From: Ruminococcus sp.
GTDB lineage: Bacteria; Bacillota; Clostridia; Lachnospirales; Lachnospiraceae
Length of the DNA stretch: 64,000 nt
NCBI GenBank assembly: GCA_023663085.1
Contig: JAMPIB010000004.1
Span: forward strand, 38,297-102,296
Direction: 5' to 3'
Within the stretch, counting starts at the first letter, position 1; every line of letters begins with the position of its first letter. The notes below the pieces were generated by a model. That model worked only from the letters and a program-made list of their open reading frames with translations, was not told the origin of the DNA and did not search any database. Of this stretch, positions 28,093 through 37,614 are shown piece by piece. The translations under genes and the position numbers were made by a program.

Positions 28093-29118
28093 ATGAAGAT
28101 GGCCGGAGCAGAAAGTGAAGAACGGCTTGCGCGGAGAAAGAGGATCCGTTTTCTGAAAAAGTTGATCATCTTCACTCTTGTTATGGCGATCGTGGTTCCC
28201 ACGATACTATGCGTCATTCTGGGGATACAGCTTCATATCGTGCGCGGACAGTTGAGACAACTGCAGGCACAGGCTGAGTTAAACAGTCAAGACAATATAG
28301 AAACAACTGTTATTGAAAGCATGGATGTGCCGGGGCAGGCGGCGGAAGACAGCTCTGTTGCAGACGAAGAAGAGACAGCGCTGTATACGGCGGATGGTGT
28401 GGATGTTTCCAGGCGGGACAGTTCTGGAAAAGAACCGGAGGAGGATGCAGGAGAAACACTTCCGGCGGATGAAGATATCCGCAGAGTCTATCTGACATTT
28501 GATGATGGCCCCAGCAGTAACACGAACAGGATACTGGATATCCTTGCGGAGTATGATGTGAAAGCCACTTTCTTTGTAGTAGGAAAGGAAGAGGAAGAAT
28601 ATCAGGCGTTATATAAAAGGATCGTGGACGAAGGGCATACGCTGGCAATGCATTCCTACAGCCACAAATATGATGAAATCTATCAGTCTGTGGACAGTTT
28701 TGCACAGGATCTGAGCAGGTTGCAGGAGTTTTTGTATGAAACGACGGGCGTATGGTGCAGATTCTGCAGATTTCCGGGCGGGAGCAGCAATACAGTCAGT
28801 TCGGTGGATATGAATGAACTGATAAATTATCTGGATGAACAGGATATCACATATTTTGACTGGAATGTTTCTTCCGGAGACGCTTCCAGCAATTATATCA
28901 GTCCGGAGACCATTCTGCGTAATTGTCTGACGACGCTGCCGCAATATCAGGAAAGTATTATTTTGATGCATGATGCGTCAAATAAAAATACTACGGTACA
29001 GGCCCTGCCGGAGTTGATCGAAAAGATCCAGGCAATGGATAATACCGTAATCGTTCCGATCACGGAAGATACGGAACCGATACAACATATCAGTAATGAA
29101 AGAAATGGAGGATTATAG
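28093..29118 (+). CDS. Membrane-anchored polysaccharide deacetylase (NodB/CE4 family)
   Basis: The protein likely deacetylates peptidoglycan or another cell-surface polymer. It has a basic start, one membrane helix (about 19-45), an acidic stalk, and a NodB domain from about residue 136. Catalytic and metal motifs are YLTFDDGPS (base Asp and metal Asp) and HSYSHKY (two metal His), with RFPGGSSN next. It is 341 residues and catalytic residues appear intact. The next gene's start lies 2 nt after the stop. Confidence 0.9.
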   Translation: MKMAGAESEERLARRKRIRFLKKLIIFTLVMAIVVPTILCVILGIQLHIVRGQLRQLQAQAELNSQDNIETTVIESMDVPGQAAEDSSVADEEETALYTADGVDVSRRDSSGKEPEEDAGETLPADEDIRRVYLTFDDGPSSNTNRILDILAEYDVKATFFVVGKEEEEYQALYKRIVDEGHTLAMHSYSHKYDEIYQSVDSFAQDLSRLQEFLYETTGVWCRFCRFPGGSSNTVSSVDMNELINYLDEQDITYFDWNVSSGDASSNYISPETILRNCLTTLPQYQESIILMHDASNKNTTVQALPELIEKIQAMDNTVIVPITEDTEPIQHISNERNGGL

Positions 29119-29119
29119 A

Positions 29120-30118
29120 ATGGGTTTTTTCTCAGATTTAAAGGATGATCTATCCCAGGCTGTAAACGAACTGATGCCTGAAGAAGAACTTCAGGCGGCT
29201 TTGGAAAACGGAGAGATGCCGGATATTTCCGAAGAGACTGATGATGCAGAGAAGATAGCTATGGAAATGGAGAAGGCACAGGCTCCGGCCGCTGCGCCGC
29301 AGAAAGAGAGCGCACCGACATCAGATGATCTGAGCGATATGCTGGATCGAATGGAGGCAATCTCTGCGGAAAGCGAAGTAGAGGAGCCGGTCGTGGAAGA
29401 ACCGCTCATGGAAACACCGCTTGCAGTAGAGGAACCTCTTATGGAGGAAGAAGAGGAACTTGTTATTCCGGAGATGCCGGCCGAAGAATCTGAACCGGTC
29501 ATCGAGGCTGCCACAGAGCCGATACCGGAAATAGAATCAGTAGAAATACCGGCAGCGCAAGCGCCGGAAACAGAAATAGAAAAACCGTCGCAGGAGACAG
29601 GAAGGGAAGAGAAGAAAATGGAAATGCAGGGAAATGCAACAGATGAAACAGCAGTAGTAACAGAAGGAATGTCTATTACAGGTGATATCACCTCCGGAGG
29701 CTCTTTGGAACTTATCGGAAATGTAGTCGGAAATATCGAAGTGCTCGGTAAATTAAATGTAACCGGCGGCATCCAGGGTAACTCCAAGGCTGCGGAAATC
29801 TTTGCAGAGGGCGCAAGGATCAACGGCGAGATCAACAGTGGCGGCAGCGTTAAGATCGGACAGAGTTCCGTAGTCATCGGTAATATCTTTGCCAACAGTG
29901 CTGTTATCGCAGGTGCGGTAAAAGGTGATATTGACGTACACGGCCCGGTTGTTCTGGATACTTCCGCAATTGTTATGGGAAATATCAAATCCAAATCCGT
30001 TCAGATCAATAACGGAGCCGTTATCGAAGGTATGTGCTCACAGTGTTACGCGGATGTTAATCCGACATCTTTCTTCGAAGAGATCAAGAAAGGCAAGGAA
30101 AAAGCCAAAGCAAAATAA
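29120..30118 (+). CDS. Bactofilin-like polymer-forming protein
   Basis: Bactofilins form cytoskeletal filaments from a beta-helix. Residues ~1-180 are acidic and disordered (EEPLMEEEEELVIPEMP). The beta-helix follows (about 190-315): GMSITGDITSGGSLELIGNV, VNGEI-type repeats and SVQINNGAVIEGMC. I chose the ATG 8 nt after GGAGG (29107-29111), which gives MGFFSDLKDD. The N-terminal extension is long for the family. It overlaps no neighbour and is co-directional with the deacetylase. Confidence 0.88.
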   Translation: MGFFSDLKDDLSQAVNELMPEEELQAALENGEMPDISEETDDAEKIAMEMEKAQAPAAAPQKESAPTSDDLSDMLDRMEAISAESEVEEPVVEEPLMETPLAVEEPLMEEEEELVIPEMPAEESEPVIEAATEPIPEIESVEIPAAQAPETEIEKPSQETGREEKKMEMQGNATDETAVVTEGMSITGDITSGGSLELIGNVVGNIEVLGKLNVTGGIQGNSKAAEIFAEGARINGEINSGGSVKIGQSSVVIGNIFANSAVIAGAVKGDIDVHGPVVLDTSAIVMGNIKSKSVQINNGAVIEGMCSQCYADVNPTSFFEEIKKGKEKAKAK

Positions 30119-30151
30119 TGAAAACAGCATATTGACAGGAGAGTATGGAAG

Positions 30152-30850
30152 ATGCAGCGTGTTTTATTGAAGTTGAGCGGTGAAGCATTGGCCGGTGAGA
30201 AAAAGACCGGATTTGATGACGATACGATACGTGGCGTAGCTTTACAGGTAAAACAGTTGGTAGATGATGGTATTCAGGTAGGGATCGTGATCGGAGGCGG
30301 GAATTTCTGGCGCGGACGTTCGAGCGACAGTATCGACAGGACGAAGGCGGATCAGATCGGTATGCTGGCAACGATCATGAATTGTATATATGTATCGGAG
30401 ATTTTCCGCTCCGTTGGTATGCTTACAAATATCCTGACGCCTTTTGAATGCGGGTCTTTTACGAAACTGTTTTCCAAGGACAGGGCCAACAAATATTTTG
30501 CCAAAAATATGGTGGTATTTTTTGCAGGCGGCACAGGGCATCCGTACTTTTCAACGGATACCGGCGTAGTTCTGCGGGCTGTGGAGGTAGACGCCGATGT
30601 GATCCTGCTTGCCAAAGCGGTGGATGGTGTTTATGATGACGATCCGCGTACCAATCCTGCGGCCAGGAAGTATGATGAAGTATCTATTGACGAGGTGATT
30701 GAGAAGAACCTTCAGGTGGTGGATATGACGGCTTCTATTCTGGCCAGGGATAATAAAATGCCGATGCGGGTATTCGGTCTGAATGAGAAGGACAGTATCG
30801 TGAATGCCATAAAGGGGCAGTTTGGCGGAACGAAAGTTACTGTTGATTGA
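30152..30850 (+). CDS. pyrH: Uridylate kinase
   Basis: UMP kinase converts UMP to UDP using ATP. The 232-residue protein shows VLLKLSGEALAG at the phosphate-binding start, GIVIGGGNFWRGR, and the conserved TDTGVVLRAVE plus AVDGVYDDDPR loops. AGGAGAG precedes the ATG. It is followed by frr, the normal partner. Confidence 0.97.
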   Translation: MQRVLLKLSGEALAGEKKTGFDDDTIRGVALQVKQLVDDGIQVGIVIGGGNFWRGRSSDSIDRTKADQIGMLATIMNCIYVSEIFRSVGMLTNILTPFECGSFTKLFSKDRANKYFAKNMVVFFAGGTGHPYFSTDTGVVLRAVEVDADVILLAKAVDGVYDDDPRTNPAARKYDEVSIDEVIEKNLQVVDMTASILARDNKMPMRVFGLNEKDSIVNAIKGQFGGTKVTVD

Positions 30851-30879
30851 TAATGGGAGAGGAAGGTATTTAGAATAGG

Positions 30880-31431
30880 ATGGATGACAGATTAAAACCT
30901 TATGATGGAAAGATGAAAAAGTCATACGATTTTCTGGTAACAGATCTCGGAACGATCCGTGCTGGCCGTGCCAATCCTCATGTACTGGATCGTATCAAAG
31001 TGGATTATTACGGAACGCCGACACCGATCCAGCAGGTCGGCAATATTACGGTTCCCGATCCGAGAATGATCCAGATCGCTCCATGGGAGAAAAGTCTGAT
31101 CAAAGAAATTGAAAAAGCGATCATGATGTCTGATGTCGGTATCACGCCAAGCAACGATGGCGCGGTTATCCGCCTTGTGTTCCCGGAACTGACGGAAGAG
31201 CGCAGAAAAGAACTGGTGAAGGATATCAAGAAAAAAGGCGAGGAAAACAAAGTCGCGATCAGAAATACCAGACGCGATGGTATGGATGCTTTCAAGAAGC
31301 TGGCTAAAGAGGAAGTTTCTGAGGACGAGATCAAGGAACTTAGCGATAAGCTGCAGAAACTGACAGATTCTTATATCAAAGATATTGATAAACTGGTGGA
31401 AGAAAAATCCAAAGAGATCATGACAGTTTAA
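30880..31431 (+). CDS. frr: Ribosome recycling factor
   Basis: RRF splits post-termination ribosomes with EF-G. The 183-residue sequence has GTIRAGRANPHVLDRIKVDYYGTPTPIQQ, RMIQIAPWEKSLIKEIEKAI and DIDKLVEEKSKEI, all typical. GAGAGGAAGG precedes the ATG. A hairpin terminator follows. Confidence 0.97.
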   Translation: MDDRLKPYDGKMKKSYDFLVTDLGTIRAGRANPHVLDRIKVDYYGTPTPIQQVGNITVPDPRMIQIAPWEKSLIKEIEKAIMMSDVGITPSNDGAVIRLVFPELTEERRKELVKDIKKKGEENKVAIRNTRRDGMDAFKKLAKEEVSEDEIKELSDKLQKLTDSYIKDIDKLVEEKSKEIMTV

Positions 31432-31452
31432 TAACAAAATCGAAATGTGGTA

Positions 31453-31488
31453 AGGGGATTGTAGGGGAATATCTGCTATCCCCTTTTC
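31453..31488 (+). terminator. Probable terminator between frr and uppS
   Basis: AGGGGAT (31453-31459) and ATCCCCT (31478-31484) form a 7-bp stem followed by TTTTC. Read-through into uppS is possible because the T run is short. Confidence 0.6.
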
Positions 31489-31515
31489 ACATAGGAATAA
31501 CTGGGAGGCGGACAT

Positions 31516-32235
31516 ATGGAAGCGGGCATGGTGATACCAAATCATGTGGCGATCATTCTGGATGGAAACGGCAGGTGGGCCAAAAGCAAGGGTATGCCCA
31601 GAAATTACGGGCATGTGCAGGGGGCCAAGACCGTGGAAGTCATCTGTGAAGAGGCTTACCGGATGGGCATACAGTATCTGACAGTCTATGCTTTTTCCAC
31701 GGAGAACTGGAACAGACCGCAGGAAGAAGTAGACGCGCTTATGAAGCTCCTTCGGAATTATATGAAAACCTGTTTAAAAACAGCGGCTAAAAATAACATG
31801 TGTGTTCGTGTTCTGGGCGATAAGACCGGGCTGGATGAAGATATCAGAGAGCGGATCGAACAACTGGAAGAGGCGACCAGGGAGAATACGGGACTTCATT
31901 TTCAGATCGCTTTAAATTATGGCGGCCGGGATGAAATTGTGCGCGCCGTGCGTAAGCTGGCGGAGCAGATAGAAGCGGGAACGCTTTCCAAAGAAGCGAT
32001 TACGGAGCAGTTGATCTCTGATACGCTGGATACGCAGTATCTGCCGGAACCGGATCTGCTGATACGTACCTGTAATGAACAGCGGATATCCAATTTTCTT
32101 TTATGGCAGCTTGCTTATACAGAATTTTATTTCACAAAGACAGCCTGGCCGGATTTTTCCAAAGAGGAATTGGAAAAAGCTATCGTGTCATATAATAAAA
32201 GAGACAGGAAGTATGGCGCGGTAAAAGAAGAATAG
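31516..32235 (+). CDS. uppS: Isoprenyl transferase (undecaprenyl diphosphate synthase)
   Basis: The enzyme adds isopentenyl units in cis to farnesyl diphosphate to give the undecaprenyl carrier lipid. The catalytic Asp is D16 in IILDGNGRWAK. NYGGRDEIVRA and PEPDLLIRTCNEQRISNFLLWQLAYTEFYF are family signatures. It is 239 residues. GGGAGGC precedes the ATG. Confidence 0.96.
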   Translation: MEAGMVIPNHVAIILDGNGRWAKSKGMPRNYGHVQGAKTVEVICEEAYRMGIQYLTVYAFSTENWNRPQEEVDALMKLLRNYMKTCLKTAAKNNMCVRVLGDKTGLDEDIRERIEQLEEATRENTGLHFQIALNYGGRDEIVRAVRKLAEQIEAGTLSKEAITEQLISDTLDTQYLPEPDLLIRTCNEQRISNFLLWQLAYTEFYFTKTAWPDFSKEELEKAIVSYNKRDRKYGAVKEE

Positions 32236-32259
32236 AGGAAAACAGGAAGGGTTTGGAAT

Positions 32260-33120
32260 ATGTTTCGTACAAGATTATTCAGCGGCATTGTTTTGGTCGT
32301 TCTGGCGTTTGCCGTGATCCTGGCCGGCGGATGGGTGCTGGCGGCAGTCCTGTGCGCCATTTCCCTGATCGCTTACAGAGAACTGACGAAGGCGACAAGT
32401 GTGCATACAAAAGATAAGGTGTTTAACGGGCTGGAGATTACCGGCGCTATCCTGATCCTGCTTTATTATGCGGGATTATATTTTGGTATGCACAGTATGA
32501 AAGAATATGACAGAAGTGTCATTTACTATGTGCTGGCGGCGTCTGTCATTGCTGCGATCATCGCTTTTATGTTCGTGTATGTGCTCAGTTTCCCGAAGTT
32601 TCAGGCCGGACAGGTGATGGCGGCTTTTTTTGAGTTTGTCTATGCACCGGTTCTTCTGTCTTTTCTTTATATGATAAGGCAGGGCTGGGAGCATGGCCTG
32701 TACTTATCGGGACTGGTGTTTTTATGCTCCTGGGGGAGCGATACCTGTGCTTATGCAGTCGGTGTGCTGATCGGCAGACATAAGATGGCGCCGAAGTTAA
32801 GTCCTAAGAAGTCAGTGGAGGGAGGCGTCGGCGGAGTAGCCGGAGCAGCTCTTTTATTTGGTTTATATACGTATTATGTGATAAATCCTTTTTCCACAGA
32901 GGCTTTCCGCATGAATCTGGGAGCGGCCATGTGCCTTGGGGCGGTAGGAGCGCTCATTTCCATGATAGGAGATCTGGCGGCTTCGGCCATTAAAAGAGAC
33001 TACGATATCAAGGATTACGGGAAACTGATACCGGGACATGGCGGCATTATGGATCGTTTCGACAGTATTATCATGGTAGCGCCGCTGATCTTTTTCGGCC
33101 TGTCATTCATTGCACCATAG
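32260..33120 (+). CDS. cdsA: Phosphatidate cytidylyltransferase
   Basis: CdsA makes CDP-diacylglycerol from phosphatidate and CTP in the membrane. The 286-residue protein has about eight membrane helices. The C-terminal signature SAIKRDYDIKDYGKLIPGHG and DRFDSI are present, as is GSDTCAYAVGVLIG. The gene follows uppS by 24 nt in the standard order. Confidence 0.95.
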   Translation: MFRTRLFSGIVLVVLAFAVILAGGWVLAAVLCAISLIAYRELTKATSVHTKDKVFNGLEITGAILILLYYAGLYFGMHSMKEYDRSVIYYVLAASVIAAIIAFMFVYVLSFPKFQAGQVMAAFFEFVYAPVLLSFLYMIRQGWEHGLYLSGLVFLCSWGSDTCAYAVGVLIGRHKMAPKLSPKKSVEGGVGGVAGAALLFGLYTYYVINPFSTEAFRMNLGAAMCLGAVGALISMIGDLAASAIKRDYDIKDYGKLIPGHGGIMDRFDSIIMVAPLIFFGLSFIAP

Positions 33121-33161
33121 AGAACATATGTTATTGAAAGAAATGCACAGAAGGAGTTTGT

Positions 33162-34307
33162 ATGAAAAAAATCGCAATACTGGGTTCAACGGGTTCTATC
33201 GGCACGCAGACACTGGAGATCGCAAGGAACCATCCTGATCTGGAGGTCGTGGCGCTGGCGGCAGGCAGTAATGTTGAACTTATGGAGAAGCAGATCCGTG
33301 AATTTCATCCGCGCAGGGCGGCCATGTGGAGCGAAAAAGCCGCGGCGGACTTATCGGCCAGAGTGGCGGATATGCAGGTAGAAATTGTATGCGGCATGGA
33401 GGGATTATTGGAGATCGCCGTCATAGAAGAAGCGCAGATACTGGTGACGGCTATCGTGGGTATGATCGGTATACGCCCGACGATCGCGGCCATTGAGCAG
33501 GGCAAGACCATTGCGCTGGCCAATAAAGAAACACTTGTTACGGCTGGACATCTCATCATGCCGTTAGCAAAAAAGCACGGTGTTTCTATTCTGCCGGTGG
33601 ACAGCGAGCACAGTGCGATTTTCCAGTCTCTGAACGGGGAAAAGAAAGAACAGTTGAGCAGGATCATCCTCACAGCCTCCGGCGGCCCTTTTCGTGGGAA
33701 AACGAGAGAGGAACTGACGAAGATGACGATAGAAGATGCGCTCAAGCATCCCAACTGGTCCATGGGTAAAAAAGTGACCATAGATTCGGCGTCTTTGGTC
33801 AATAAAGGACTGGAAGTCATGGAGGCAAAGTGGCTCTTTGACGTTCCCTTAGAGGCCATCGAGGTGGTCGTTCATCCGCAGAGCATTATCCATTCGGCGG
33901 TAGAATATGTGGATGGTGCGGTCATAGCGCAGCTTGGCGTGCCGGATATGAAACTGCCGATACAGTATGCGCTCTTTTATCCGGACAGAAGACCGATGCC
34001 CGGCAAAAGGGTAGACTTATTCGCCCTGGGGCAGCTTACGTTTGAAAGACCGGATATGGAGACTTTTACGGGGCTTAAACTGGCTTATGAGGCGGCCAGA
34101 GCAGGCGGCAGTATGCCGACGGTCTTTAATGCGGCCAATGAGAAGGCGGTGGCGCTTTTTATCAGACAAAAAATCGGCTTTTTACAGATCCCGGAATTAA
34201 TCGAACGGGCTATGGGGAATCATAAAGTAATAGAAAATCCTTCTGTGGAGGAAATCTTGCAGGCAGAAGCGGAAACATATGAATTGGTAGAGCAGGTGAT
34301 GATGTGA
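33162..34307 (+). CDS. dxr: 1-deoxy-D-xylulose 5-phosphate reductoisomerase
   Basis: DXR catalyses the first committed step of the MEP isoprenoid pathway. The NADPH motif GSTGSIGTQTLEI is at the N-terminus. Metal and substrate motifs LPVDSEHSAIFQ, TASGGPFRG and EVMEAKWLFDV are present. It is 381 residues. AAGGAG precedes the ATG. It overlaps rseP by 4 nt; ispG, a later enzyme of the pathway, lies downstream. Confidence 0.97.
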   Translation: MKKIAILGSTGSIGTQTLEIARNHPDLEVVALAAGSNVELMEKQIREFHPRRAAMWSEKAAADLSARVADMQVEIVCGMEGLLEIAVIEEAQILVTAIVGMIGIRPTIAAIEQGKTIALANKETLVTAGHLIMPLAKKHGVSILPVDSEHSAIFQSLNGEKKEQLSRIILTASGGPFRGKTREELTKMTIEDALKHPNWSMGKKVTIDSASLVNKGLEVMEAKWLFDVPLEAIEVVVHPQSIIHSAVEYVDGAVIAQLGVPDMKLPIQYALFYPDRRPMPGKRVDLFALGQLTFERPDMETFTGLKLAYEAARAGGSMPTVFNAANEKAVALFIRQKIGFLQIPELIERAMGNHKVIENPSVEEILQAEAETYELVEQVMM

Positions 34308-35356
34308 TCGTAACGATAATCTTATTTTTGATAATTTTCAGTATTGTGGTGATATCCCATGAATTCGGGCATTTTATCATCGGAAAAAGAAACGGTATCC
34401 GCGTGGTGGAGTTTTCGGTGGGCATGGGGCCGACGCTGTTTTCTTTCCAGAAAGGAGAGACAAAATATTCTCTGCGGCTTCTGCCTTTAGGCGGCGCCTG
34501 TATGTTTGACGGGGAAGATGGTCTTGCGGAAGAAAAAGGCGAGGCGGATGAGCATACTTTTCTGGCGGCACCTGTCTGGGCAAGGATCGCGGCTGTATTC
34601 GCGGGGCCTTTTTTTAACTTCGTACTGGCCTTCCTTTTTGCTCTGCTCTTAGTGGCTTTCAGTGGTACGGATCTTCCGGTGATATGGCATGTTTCGGAAG
34701 GGTCGGCAGCGGAAGAGGCCGGACTGATGCCGGGGGATACGATCATGAAGATCAATGGGGAGAGAACTTATCTTTCCCGCGAGATCATCCTGATCTCGGC
34801 ACTAAACCGGGGCGAAGACATGGAACTGGTGATCGAAAGGAATGGACAGGAGCAGAATGTCACGATAACGCCGCGTTACAGCGAAGAAGACGCCAGATAC
34901 TATATGGGACTGGCGACGGGGGAGCAGATCAAATGCAATCCCCTGCAGGTATTCCAGTATAGTATGTATGAGATGCGTTATTGGGTGAAGATGACCTATA
35001 AGAGTCTGTTCATGCTGCTGCAGGGACGTGTGAGCAGAAATGATGTTTCGGGCCCTATCGGTATCGCACAGATGATAGGGGATAATTATGAGGCCGCCAG
35101 GCCAGAAGGAATAACTATTGTTATTTTTACAATGATGAGGATTGTGATCTTATTGTCTGTCAACCTGGGGATTATCAATCTGCTGCCGATCCCGGCGCTG
35201 GATGGCGGCAGGCTGGTGTTTATGTTCATAGAAGTATTCCGTGGTAAACCTGTCCCGCCGGAGAAGGAAGGGATGGTGCATTTCGCGGGAATGGTGGTGT
35301 TGATGCTGCTGATGGTATTTGTCATGTATAATGATATCGTGAAGCTGATCCATTGA
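34304..35356 (+). CDS. rseP: RIP metalloprotease RseP
   Basis: This site-2-type intramembrane zinc protease has the HEFGH motif with H19, E20 and H23, a PDZ domain in the middle (AEEAGLMPGDTIMKINGERT) and the second metal motif IPALDGGRLVF. It has 350 residues and four membrane segments. It starts with GTG overlapping the dxr stop. The substrate is unknown here; in relatives it cleaves anti-sigma factors or signal-peptide remnants. Confidence 0.95.
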   Translation: MIVTIILFLIIFSIVVISHEFGHFIIGKRNGIRVVEFSVGMGPTLFSFQKGETKYSLRLLPLGGACMFDGEDGLAEEKGEADEHTFLAAPVWARIAAVFAGPFFNFVLAFLFALLLVAFSGTDLPVIWHVSEGSAAEEAGLMPGDTIMKINGERTYLSREIILISALNRGEDMELVIERNGQEQNVTITPRYSEEDARYYMGLATGEQIKCNPLQVFQYSMYEMRYWVKMTYKSLFMLLQGRVSRNDVSGPIGIAQMIGDNYEAARPEGITIVIFTMMRIVILLSVNLGIINLLPIPALDGGRLVFMFIEVFRGKPVPPEKEGMVHFAGMVVLMLLMVFVMYNDIVKLIH

Positions 35357-35407
35357 GTGTATCATAATAACCAAATACCCCCTTTATTTTTTGGATATGT
35401 TGTATTC

Positions 35408-35485
35408 TTGTCAATTTTCGATATATCGAGTATAATCATAGCAATAGAAAACAGATACGCATTGGAACGGTTTGTTTTCTATTGC
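35408..35485 (+). promoter_or_regulatory. Strong promoter with palindromic spacer and 5' stem-loop, upstream of the PP2C gene
   Basis: TTGTCA (35408-35413), 17 bp and TATAAT (35431-35436) form a near-consensus sigmaA promoter. The palindrome CGATATATCG (35419-35428) sits in the spacer, a place where repressors bind. GCAATAGAAAACA (35441-35453) and TGTTTTCTATTGC (35473-35485) are a perfect 13-bp inverted repeat. Its first arm spans the expected transcription start. Confidence 0.7.
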
Positions 35486-35621
35486 ATGAGATTTTTCTGA
35501 AAAGAACGACGGCGTATGTCGAGGTTCTTTCTCTGTTTTTCTTTGCGGGTTTCAACGCATATATCAAAACAGATTTTTAATAACCGGATCAAAAGACGGG
35601 AACATATGGGAAACGAAAAAT

Positions 35622-36365
35622 ATGGTAAGTGTATATTGGGAAAAAGGCCCGGTACGAAGCGTCAATCAGGATTCCCTTGTCGTTTTGCAGGCGCTGACGC
35701 TGCGGGGACGGGTGATGATGGCGGCCGTATGCGATGGCATGGGCGGTATGGATGCGGGAGAATATGCAAGCGGCTATCTGACAGAAGAACTGACAACGTG
35801 GTTTTATGATGGACTTCTTAAGATGATAGCCGGAAAGAAACCCTTGTGGGTCATCAGACGTTCGGCGGAGCGGAAGATCTATCAGGTAGAGAGCAGACTG
35901 CGGCGGTATGCCGATAAAAGGGGATTGGCGCTGGGAACGACGATGTCGCTGCTAGTTCTCTGGGAGAAAAAATATCTGCTCTGGCACCTTGGCGACAGCC
36001 GCATCTATCGTTTGTCTGGCGGAAAAAAGAACAGGATAAGCCTGCTGACGAAAGATCATGTGCAGGGAAATAATATGCTGACAAAGTGTGTGGGCAGTTT
36101 TGGTTTTTTCATGCCCGATTTCCGGATGGGAACCGTCCGGAAAAACGAAGCGTTTTTACTTTGCAGCGACGGCTTCTGGCGCGGGATGCAGATGCGTGAA
36201 TTCGGAGAGATGCTTTCTCCAAAGCAGATGAATAAGGAACGTTGTGACAGGCGCCTGCGGGAGATCGGACAGGCATTGATGCGCAGAGGCGAGGAGGATA
36301 ATCTTTCGGCGGTGTATGTTTTATGGCAGGAGAAGGAACAGGGCGGGCAGAGAAGAAAGTTTTGA
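35622..36365 (+). CDS. PP2C-family Ser/Thr protein phosphatase
   Basis: The protein likely removes phosphate from Ser/Thr residues using two metals. PP2C motifs are present in order: QDSLVV, VCDGMGGMDAGEYAS, WHLGDSRIYRL, LLCSDGFW and EEDNLSAVYVLW. It is 247 residues. The ribosome site is weak (GGGAAACG). The kinase gene starts 22 nt after the stop, which suggests a paired kinase/phosphatase system. Confidence 0.88.
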   Translation: MVSVYWEKGPVRSVNQDSLVVLQALTLRGRVMMAAVCDGMGGMDAGEYASGYLTEELTTWFYDGLLKMIAGKKPLWVIRRSAERKIYQVESRLRRYADKRGLALGTTMSLLVLWEKKYLLWHLGDSRIYRLSGGKKNRISLLTKDHVQGNNMLTKCVGSFGFFMPDFRMGTVRKNEAFLLCSDGFWRGMQMREFGEMLSPKQMNKERCDRRLREIGQALMRRGEEDNLSAVYVLWQEKEQGGQRRKF

Positions 36366-36387
36366 TAGCAGGACAAAGGAGGAGTCA

Positions 36388-37596
36388 ATGGATAAAATTT
36401 TAGCGGGTAAATATGAGTTTTGCAGGATTCTGGGGGAAGGCGGCAGCAGTATTGTCTATCTGGCGTGGGATAAGCATATGGAACGGTATGTAGCAATCAA
36501 GGCGCTAAAGGACAGCAAAGAACTGGAAGAGGAAACTCAAAAAAAGGAAGCCTTAAAAAAAGAGAGGGAACTGCTGAAATCGCTGAAGCATCCGATGCTG
36601 CCTGCCGTGTACGATTATTTTTGGGAAGACGGTCAGTATCTGGTGATGGAATATATACAGGGAGAAGGTTTACATAACTATATTGAAAGAGAAGGTACGA
36701 TACCGGAGAAAAAAGCCTGTGAGTGGGGAATGCAGTTATTGGGTCTGCTCTCCTATCTGCACACAAGAAATCCGCCGGTCATCTATCGTGATCTGAAACC
36801 GGAAAATATCATTGTCTGTGCGGATGGCAGTCTGCGGCTGGTGGATTTCGGCGCGGCTTTTTTTATACAATACCATAAGCCGGATCAGGATGATCTGGCA
36901 GGTACAATAGGCTATGCGGCGCCGGAGCAGTTCGGGAAAGAGGGAAACGAAGACGGCCGTGCGGATGAGAGGAGCGATATCTATACATTCGGCGCGACAC
37001 TATATCATATGCTGACAGGTTATAATCCATCTTTGCCGCCGTGCGGTATCCGTCCTGTACGGTATATGAATCCGCTGTTGACTCCCGGTATTGAACAGAT
37101 CGTCGGAAAATGCACACAGCCGGAACCGCAGAAACGGTATCAGAGTGTGGAAGAAGTCAGAAGAGCCATGATGAGTAAGGAATCTTTGGTAAAAAGGCGC
37201 ATTTTTATAAGGGACAGGACAAAAGATCGTTTTATTATCCGGACAATGGAGCAGAGAATACGTCTGACGGAGAAAAAGACGATAGGTCTGTTTCTAAGCG
37301 GAGTGGTAGTGTTCGGCATTTTGGCGGCGGCCGTTTCCTTTACGGTAAAAGGGAGAGAAGCGCCGCTGCCGGTCACACTCTATAATACGCAGGGGCAGAA
37401 AGTGCTCATCCGTTATGGGAGTGTTTATGAGCCGGAAGGGAATCTGTTGTTTGAACTGGAGCGGGAATTGTTTGAGAGACAGGGGATGCAGGAATTGTCC
37501 ATCAGCCTGACGGACTGCGAAAGCGGTGAGAGACGGGAGAGGATTTTTTACATACGGGGGAATGGGGTGGAAATAAAGGATACTCAACAGGACTAA
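36388..37596 (+). CDS. Membrane Ser/Thr protein kinase
   Basis: This Hanks-type kinase has glycine loop GEGGSSIVYLAWD, ATP lysine K38, catalytic D135 in YRDLKPEN (the usual HRD His is Tyr), and metal Asp D153 in VDFGAA. The APE-like segment and regulatory-spine region are present. One membrane helix lies at about 298-320, followed by a ~75-residue outside domain with no PASTA repeats. I chose the ATG after AAAGGAGG (36376-36383). It is 402 residues and sits downstream of the PP2C gene. Confidence 0.9.
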   Translation: MDKILAGKYEFCRILGEGGSSIVYLAWDKHMERYVAIKALKDSKELEEETQKKEALKKERELLKSLKHPMLPAVYDYFWEDGQYLVMEYIQGEGLHNYIEREGTIPEKKACEWGMQLLGLLSYLHTRNPPVIYRDLKPENIIVCADGSLRLVDFGAAFFIQYHKPDQDDLAGTIGYAAPEQFGKEGNEDGRADERSDIYTFGATLYHMLTGYNPSLPPCGIRPVRYMNPLLTPGIEQIVGKCTQPEPQKRYQSVEEVRRAMMSKESLVKRRIFIRDRTKDRFIIRTMEQRIRLTEKKTIGLFLSGVVVFGILAAAVSFTVKGREAPLPVTLYNTQGQKVLIRYGSVYEPEGNLLFELERELFERQGMQELSISLTDCESGERRERIFYIRGNGVEIKDTQQD

Positions 37597-37614
37597 AGAA
37601 AGCAGGGAATTTGA

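Noticed and set aside
35516-35809. 97-codon + strand frame before the PP2C gene
   Set aside because: It overlaps the PP2C gene in another frame, lacks a ribosome site and shows no recognisable sequence.
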